From the NCBI GenBank assembly GCA_002007465.1, contig LNAC01000018.1, positions 7,306,913 to 7,370,912 on the forward strand: DNA of 64,000 nt, in the 5' to 3' direction. The notes beneath the pieces were generated by a model. That model was not told the origin of the DNA and searched no databases. It saw only the letters and a program-made list of their open reading frames with translations. Both the position numbers and the translations under genes were made by a program. Position 1 is the stretch's first letter; each line of letters begins with the position of its first letter. Shown piece after piece: positions 39,201-48,200 of the stretch. This DNA comes from Ailurus styani. Taxonomy: Eukaryota; Chordata; Mammalia; Carnivora; Ailuridae.

Positions 39201-42200
39201 ATCCTAAAATTTGTACAGAACCACAAAAGACCCCAAATATCCAAAGCAAAGCAAAGCAAAGCTAGAAGAATCACAATTCTGAACTTCAAATTTTATTACA
39301 AAGCTATAGGAACTAAAACAGTACGGTATCAGCATAAAAACCGACACACAGATCAGTGGAACAGAATAGAAAATCCAGAAATAAGCCCACAATTATATGG
39401 TCAACTAATCTTTGACAAAACAGGAGAGAACAGCCAATGGGAAAAAGACAGTCTTTTCAATAAATGATGTTGGGAAAACTAGGCAACAACATGCCAAAGA
39501 ATGAAACTAGACCACTTTCTTACACCATACACAAAAATCAATTCACAATGGATTAAAGGCCTAAATGTGAGACCTGAAACCACAAAAATTCCATAAGACA
39601 GCACAGGCAATAATTTCTCTGACATTGCCTGAAGTAACTTTTTTCTAGATATGTCTCCTGAGGCAAGGGAAACAAAAGCAACTACAAACTACTGGGACTA
39701 CAGCAAAACAAAAAGCTTCTGCACAGCAAGGGAAACAATCAATAAAACTAAAAGACAATCCATGGAATGGGAGAAGATACTTGCAAATGACTTATCTGAT
39801 AAAGGGTTAGTATCCAATATAAAAAGAACTTATAAAACTCAAAACCCCAAAAATAAATAATCCAGTTATAAATGGGCAGAAGATGTGAACAGACAGTTCT
39901 CCAAAGAAGACATACAGACGGCCAACAGACACATGGAAAGATGCCCATCCTGCCTGATCATCAGGGAAAAGCAAATCAAAAACTACAATGAAGTATCACC
40001 TCACACCAGTCAGAATGGTTAAAATCAAAACCACAAGAAACAAAAGGTGCTGGCAAGGATATGGAGAAAAAATAACCCTCTTGCACTGTTGGTGGGAATG
40101 CAAATTGGTGCAGCCACTGTGGAAAACAGTATGGAGATTCCTCAAAAATTAAAAAAAAGAACTACCCTAAGATCCAGGAATTGCACTACTGGGTATTTAC
40201 CCAAAGAACAAAAAAACACTAATTCAAAGGGATACATATACATCTATGTTTATAGCAGCGTTATTTCCAAAGCCAGATATGGCAACAGCCCAAGCGTCCA
40301 TCGACTGATGAATGGAAAAAGAAAATGCCATGTATGTATGTATGTGTGTATATGTGTGTGTGTGTGTGTGTACACACACACACACACGCACACACACACA
40401 CACACACACTGGAATATTATTCAGCCATAAAAAGCAACAAAATCTTATATTTGCAATGACAAGGATGGAGCTAGACAGTATTATACTAAGTGAAATAAGT
40501 CTGTCAGAGAAAGACAAATACCACATGATTTCACTCATATGTGGAATTTAAGAAACAAAACAAATGAGCAAAGCGGGGGTGGGGGGTGGGGTGGGGTGGA
40601 GAGACAAACCAAGAAACAGACACTTAACTACAGAGAACAAATTGATGGTTATCAGAGGGAAGCTGGGTGGGAGGACAGGTGAAACAGGTGATGAGGATGA
40701 AGGCATGCACATATTGTGATTAACACCAGGAGATTAAAATAAAAACTTAACCAAAAAATTAAAACAAGAAGGAAAAAAATAAAGTAAAAAAGAAGAAATT
40801 AGATTATGTTTTCACTTAATAAAATGGAGGGTTTTTTTAATTTAATACTCAGAAGTAAAGAAGGTATGAAAGAGAATCACTATAGATGGGAACTTAATGT
40901 GGCAAAACCTTAAAAAAAAAATGTTCCCCCTTTTGACATAGCTTGTTTTTAGAAAGTTATTCAAATGGGCATTAAGGAGGGCACATGAAGTGATGAGCAC
41001 TGGGTGTTTATAAGCAACTGATGAATTATTGAACACTATATCTGAAACTAATGATTTACTATATGTTGGCTAATTGAATTTTAATAAAAAATTTACTCAA
41101 AAAGTTCTAAATGTGGGCGCCTGGGTGGCTCAGTGGGTTAAAGCCTCTGCTTTAGGCTCAGGTCATGATCTCAGCGTCCTAGGATCGAGGCTCGCATCGG
41201 GCTCTCTGCTCAGCAGGGAGCCTGCTTCCTCCTCTCCCTGTCTCTCTGCCTACTTGTAATCTCTGTGTCAAATAAAAAAAAAAAATCTTAAAAAAAAAAA
41301 AGTTCTAAATGTGAGAGAAGATTATGTGTAACTACAGTTTATCATAGTGAAAAACTGGAAACAACAAAAATTTTCAACCACAGGGGAGTTCTTAATTAGG
41401 GTATACCCAAATAATAGACTATTCTAGAACCATTAAAAACCATGATTGGAAAACAAATGGATTCATGGCAACAAATCTGTAATATAACATAAAATAAAAA
41501 CCATCTTTATACCTTAACCCTACATGAAAGTAAAATTTTTAAATAAAATACAAAACAAATTTCTAAAGATAAAAATTTCATGACATGATAAAATGGTGAC
41601 AATTACCATCTCAAGAGATTTGTATTATTTTCTTGTGCTTTTCCTTATTCCCCAGACTTCACTTAAAAAAATCTATTTCTGGGGCACCTGGGTGGCCCAG
41701 TCAGTTAAAGCATCCAACTCTTCATTTCAACCCAGGTCATGATCTCAGGGTTGTGAGACTGAGCCCCACGTCAGGCTCCACGCTGGGTATGGAACCTGCT
41801 TAAGAGTCTCTCCTTCCCTCTCACTCTGCCTCTCTCCCCTTTTTTCTCTTTCTCTCCCTCTCTCAGAAAAAAAAAATCTATTTCTATTGTTATCAGGAAA
41901 AAAAAAAAACCTTCCCAAATATTTGCTGAAACCTAGCAATGCCTAAATTACTATTCTCAGAGGAATATACATACAAATTAGTACACACAAATTATGTGTG
42001 TATACAAAGGGATAGGCAATTTTAAAATAATGCCAATATGCTAGGTACTTAATAAATATTATCTGCTAATTTTCAGAGCATTCCACAAATTTTGGTATCA
42101 TCATCCCCATTTTGCAAATGAAGAGACCAGCAACTCATCCAAGGCAAACAGTAGTGAGTGCTAAAGCCATGACTGGAACACAAATTTAAGTAGCTCAAAA

Positions 42201-45200
42201 ACTTCTCTGACTTCAAAAGCAGACAGTCTACCACCGTGTACTCTTCTCTGGTGAAATTAATTAGAGAAGACAAAAATCGCTGCTAGCCCCAATGGGCAGT
42301 TCATAAGCCTTCCAACGGTCAAGGTCAGGGCACATTGCCAGCTTCCTCCCGGGAGGAGAGAACAGGATTCAGGATTGGGAATCTGCGTGGGTGTCTGACA
42401 AGGGGAATATGGTAATGGAAGAACCTCCCAGTCCTTAAAAAAAACCACTGAGAAGCATCAGATGCTTTGTAAAGAGAGGCCGGTTCCAGAAGGGGTGAAA
42501 TCAGCACACGGTGGACGATGACAGCTAGTCCAACTTGCCTTCAGCAGCCACACAGAGATTGAGGCAATGAGGTTCTAGGCAGTTAGCCACACAGGGCTGG
42601 CACAAGCCCAGCTGCTGGGACCCAGAATGGGATCTGAAATAAAATATGGTTTGCAGCTGTTGCCTTCAGCCTTTTCCATCTACACCTCCCGATGGGCGAG
42701 GGGTTTGGGGTGTGGGAACACAGAATTGTGACAGATTGCCCTGGCTCTTGTGGAGCTCATTCTGGACAGGAGAGGGAGTCACAGGGAACATGCTAACAAC
42801 TTACAGTGGGCGTTCCATCAGAAGATCAGTATGAGGGAGAGGAGGACAGAAGAAACGCAGAATATGCTGAAACCCAGCAACAGAGACCACTGTCAAGGGA
42901 TCAAATGATTTCAGGGCTTACCCACAAAATGCAGAGCAGCTGGAGAAAGTTAGAAGAGTGAAAGGCTCAGTTCAAGGGGAGCCATACCAGTTTCCCCCCC
43001 AAGAAACCTGCCTTAGACCCACAGTGGTAGAGCCTGGATGCTACGAGAGGTTTCCTCTTCCTCCCCGTATCCCACACAGCTCAGTCAACCCTATACCTGG
43101 CCTTGCCAACTTTGCCTACACAGAGCAGAATCCTTTTCTATCCAGCAAAGCAAGCAGGGTAGGCAGGCCACATGAAGTCCTGTCTCTCAAGCAGAGACAC
43201 ACAGAGACTGTAGCTGCTGCCATGCTGTAGAAATTTCTCTCCAGGTGGTCCTCATTAGGTTGGTTTTGTTTGGAAGATGTCTTGAGCTTGCATAACTTAG
43301 AGGCAGGAGGAGGAATGCATTCTACCAAGAGGAAGCAGGCTTCATTATGAAGCCCCGCCCCTCCTCTTTTCAGCATGTCTCAGCCATTACTGTGGCTTTA
43401 AGCCAAGACGGACTGGACTCTGAGAAGCAAACTGAGGGCTGCAGAAGGGGAGGGGGGTGGGGGGGATGGAGTAGCCTGGTGACGGGCACTGAGGAGGGGA
43501 CATGATGTGATGAGCACTGGGTGTTGTATGCAACTAATGAATCACTGAACACCACATCAAAAACTAATGATGTACTATATGCTGGCCTATTGAATTTAAA
43601 TAAATATAAAAAACAGGGGCGCCTGGGTGGCTCAGTGGGTTAAGCCTCTGCCTTCGGCTCAGGTCATGATCTCAGGGTCCTGGGATCGAGCCCCGCATCA
43701 GGCTCCCTGCTCAGCAGGGAGCCTGCTTCCTCCTCTCCCTCTGCCTGCCTCTCTGCCTACTTGTGATCTCTGTCAAATAAATAAATAAAATATTAAAAAA
43801 AAAAACCAGAACAAAACAACAAAACAAAACAACCCCCAAAACTGGCGGCTGGCTGTAGTCAAGCCTGCTCTTCTTCCAGCTCTTCTCACGGGCACAGAGA
43901 GTGGCAGATCATTACATCACTTGTGTCTTACATGGGAGATTTAGAACTGAGTGAAGGAATGCAGGTGGGTTACACTCTGGCATGCTCTGGCTCGAGGCCC
44001 CTAACTTCGACGTGGCCTGAGCCTGTGATCCAGCTGTGCTCACTGGAATTCTACCTTGGCTTGGCACCCAAGTGCGGGCTTGCATGCTCTGCTGTGTTAT
44101 CAGTACACTTATTTCTCTTAGGGCCACGGCAGAGAGGAATGGCTGCTCAAGAGCAAAATGGTGTTCGGGGCACCTGGCTGGCTCAGTCGGAGGAGCACAC
44201 GGCTCTTGATCTCGGGGTAGTGGGTTCAAGCCCCATGCTGGGTGGAGAGATCCCTTAAATAAATAAAACTTAAAAAAAAAAAAAAGAGCAAACAGTGTTC
44301 AAGATCCTGTTCATGAGCCATTTTTCTCTAACAACTGGTCATCTCTTCAACTTAACTCATGATTCTGAGAGGCTCCAAATGCCCTCTGTGATGCTTTTAT
44401 AGTTAAGGGGAGAGGAAGGTCAGCTCCCTATGTATCTCACACCTCAAAGCTCTGGCTGTGGCTACAAGGAAAGTTAAAAGGCAAATTCATAAATGAGGAA
44501 GAAGGTCTACACAAGAATTTCCTAGAATGAAACAAGATCCTTTGGAGGTCATGGGAAATGGCTTACCATTGCTTATGGGGTTTTGTTTAGTTTATCAAGA
44601 TAAAATGCAAAAGAAGTGACTCTCAGAGGAAGACTGTAGACATTTATAGCTTCCATTCATTAAGATCTTACATGCCACAGTCCACTTTTCTCTATTTTCT
44701 CACTTAAACCTCACAAAAAGGCACAATTTTATAGGTGACCAAACATGCATAGGCAGAAGGTAAAGTAACTTACATAAGGTAAAACTAAACGGCAAAGCCA
44801 AAATCCAAATCTAGGTGATTCTTTTCAAATCTTATGTTCTTTAGCCACAGAGAACACTGCCACATAAAGCCGTTCCCTGAGGATTCATTAAATGGCTTAT
44901 AGACATTCTCTGTATTAGAGTCAGCAAACTACAGCCAGTGCTAACCCCAGCTTTTTGCCTGCTTTTTTACGGCCTGAGAGCTAAGAGTGAATTTTCCATT
45001 TTTAAGCGGTTCGGGGGGGAAAAAAAACCCACAAGAGGAATAATACTAAGTGACATGTGAAAATTATATGGAATTAAAATTTCAGAGCCCATAAATAAAG
45101 CTTTATAGGAATCTAACCATGCTCATTCACTTACGTATTGCCTATGGTTGGTTTCAGGCCATATGGGCAGAGATGAACAGTATGGCCTGCAAAGCCTAAG

Positions 45201-48200
45201 ATACCATTTGACCATTTACTAGAGAAGTTTGCCAACTCCTGCTCCACATCATGGGTGCTAAAAGCCAATTACAAGTTGGAAGACTCAGGAGCCAGGGATT
45301 AGGGGGATGTGGTAAGGGTTAAGGGTTAATCCAAAAGTTATCATATATCCTTACTTTTCAGGCACTACATTTCTTTCTTCTTTCTTTCTTTCTTTCTTTC
45401 TTTTTTTAAAGATTTTATTTATTTATTTGAGAGAGAGAGAGAGTACACAAGCAGGGAAGAGAGCAAGAAGCAGGTTTTCTATGAGCAGGGAGGCTGATGC
45501 AGGGCTCAATCCCAAGACCCTAAGATCATGACCTGAGCCGAAGGCAGACCCTTAAATGACTGAGCCACCCAGGTGCCCTCCATCAGGCTCTACATTTCTT
45601 TACATACATTATCTCACTTAATCTTCACTAGAGCTTGGTAAGGCATTATCACTCCCATTTTTCAGATGAAGAAACTGAGGCTGAGGGAGGTTATGGATGT
45701 CTCTCAAAGTCACACGAGTTTCTGCTATTTCCCACATAGGGGTATGTCGCCATCCTGGATGCCAGGCCAATCTTCCTGACTCCAATTCCCAAGCACTTTC
45801 TTTTATAACAACAAAGTATAATGCTTTGAATATTAGATCAACATGTTCACGGATATACAAGAAAATATGACAGAAGCACCTGTAAATATATCTAACTACT
45901 CTGAGACTATCTATGATTGATCCTAAGGCCATGTGGTATGATTAAGTGTGTTCAATATCAATATCTAAATGTTTTGGAAATTATAATTTCAGTGACTTAC
46001 TTAAATTTCTAACAGCCTATAGAAGTAATGCATGAGAAGCTAGAATCACTCACTTTTAACTTCCTAAATGATGCCAATGAAACTCCATCACAATTTAATG
46101 GTATGGTATGTTTAGGTTGGGGTTCTAGAGAAATCTGTTATTTTGCCTTTAAAAAACTTACTATCCCTTAGCCATACAATTTTTGTGTGTATCTGCTATT
46201 CTGCATAGGATCTCTTTTCACCATATATTCTAAATGACTGCACTTATCTATACACACAAACTATTAACTCACATTGTTGACATATATCTTGTACATTTAC
46301 TTGACCAATTTACTCAATTTAAAAATAAATCTAAAAGTTAAAATGACTATATATTGTTATAGCATGTACAGAGATCTGGAGGCTGAAAATTATTCTAAGT
46401 GAATGGACCATTTAATAATACTAACTCTTCCAACCCACAAACATGGGATATCTTTCCATTTATTTGTATTGTCTTTAATTTCCCTCACCAGTGTCTTAAA
46501 GTTTTCAGTGTATGGATCTTTCACTTGCTTGGTTAAATTTATTCCTAAGTAATTTATTGTTTTTGATACTATTATAGATGGAATTGTTTTCTGTCTTTCT
46601 TTCCAGATAGTTCACTATGTATGAGGCCATCTTATTTGACCTATTGATCTATGAGGTTCATTAGTCCATAGTATTAAATTACTCCTGAATTCTCAGTTGT
46701 ACTACTTTGAAAATAATACAAACTGCAGTCATGCAAACTATTTATCAAAATCAATTTTCTTTTTTGAGAGAGTGAGCACGTGTGTGCATGAATGGGGGGA
46801 TGGCAAGGGGGAGAGAGAGAATCCTAAGCACCCTCTAGCCCAGCATGGAGTTCATTCTCATAACCCTGAGATCACAACCTAAGCTGAGATCAAGAATCAG
46901 ATGCTCAACCAAATGAGTCAGCCAGCCGCCCCTACCAAAATAAACTCTAAAATAAAATGCATATAAATAAGACCACTGAGCAACAAACTAAAGTGAGCAG
47001 TGTGCTCACTTTCATAGAGTGACAAAAAATAAAACTAAAGAAAACCAAAATTTGAATACCTAACATGTATATGAAAGTTGATCCTGGCCTTTCTTCAAAG
47101 GCATATGAGTTAAAAAAAAATAAAAATAAAAACATGGAAAGAAAAAAAGGGGAAAGGAAGGGAGAGAGGGACCAAGGGAGCAAATTTCCATTACTTTCTT
47201 ATTTTGCCTTAAATACTTCTGTGAAAGAAGTTTTCATTTAACTGTATCTATAAGACCTTGCAATAACCAGATCTGTGTCCTCTCTCTAATTATTCTACCA
47301 GCCATAGACAGATTTTTCTCAGGCCCTAAATTAGCCTTTGAGAACATTTTATTTTTTCTGGACCTTCTTCTTCAAATGCTTTTCCTAATTACACGTAGCT
47401 TGCTGTGTGCTACGTATCTTCCTAAATGTACTGACTTATATGCACATCACTGAAATTGCCTGTATCAAGTGTGATGGTGTTGATGGAAAACAATATGAAT
47501 ACAAGAGATGAATTTCATACAATAAAGACTATAGAAAAACTCAAAGCATGGGAACTGGGACCAAAGCATTGGACATGCTCAAAATTTGTTTCATCTTTGT
47601 CCCTATGAGGTATTGGAACTCATCTACCATCTACCGTTCTTTGGAATAATAAATGAAAAGCAGCTTTTTCTTCTAAAACAAGCAGATCTCGCCATCTGCT
47701 CATGGTGAGGGTGGGGGAGTTAGGAGGATAAAAGCAGGTGACAGCAGAGTCATTCCAGGGAAATGGAGTCATTTACACCTACAATGCATCAGCCCCATTC
47801 AAAAATTCACTGACAGTTTAAAACTCACACCAAATATGCAAAATTCAACTTCTATGTGATTTTCTGACAAACAAAGTGATTCACCTATACTTTCATCATT
47901 TGCAAGGGCCCCAGCATTTTGGGGTGTAAAACCAAGAGCTGTCTGGTTTAAGTAACTCATCAGTATGAAGTGTATCCCCTTCTTCAGTGTAACATCTTTG
48001 TTGCTCCTCACCCCAAATGAAGCCGCTTTCTCCAATGAGAAAAGAGAAAAGCATCTCTGCCCCCAAACACCCTAGAGGACAGCATCACTTTCTTCTTCTC
48101 TAGTTCTCTTTAGCATCGAGGAAAGAAAGCTTCTTAATGCACCCTGACTCGGGCCCTTAAGCAACATGAGAAACTTCACATGGTGGAGTTTTCTTCCAGG

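Larger units (their letters stand above)
36500..40550 (+). pseudogene. L1 ORF2 remnant (endonuclease and reverse transcriptase)
   Basis: ORF2 nicks target DNA and copies L1 RNA. The endonuclease part is recognised at 36540-36960 ('tatttatgcacccaacacag', 'ggaggggactttaacacccc'). The RT part contains the catalytic 'LFADDMILY' sequence at about 38773-38799. Several stops and frameshifts interrupt it, the N-terminus is not intact, and a SINE splits it at 37734. Inactive. Confidence 0.8.
34296..40760 (+). mobile_element. Near full-length L1 retrotransposon, inactive, antisense to TLN2
   Basis: A 5' UTR-like GC-richer segment ('ggaggtggcaaggagaagat') starts near 34296. ORF1-like pieces lie at 35537-35725 and 35750-36028 and continue in broken frames to about 36320. 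The endonuclease region lies around 36540-37200, reverse transcriptase around 37900-39010 with the 'FADD' motif at 38777-38790, then the ORF2 C-terminal part to about 40550. A G-rich 3' UTR follows at 40575-40610. Stops and frameshifts break both ORFs, so it cannot code for a working protein. A SINE interrupts it at 37734-37897. It fills about 6.4 kb of the 15.6-kb intron. Confidence 0.85.

Noticed and set aside
44167..44240. tRNA gene
   Set aside because: A- and B-boxes are present, but the stems do not form a cloverleaf, and target duplications and an A-tail identify a SINE.
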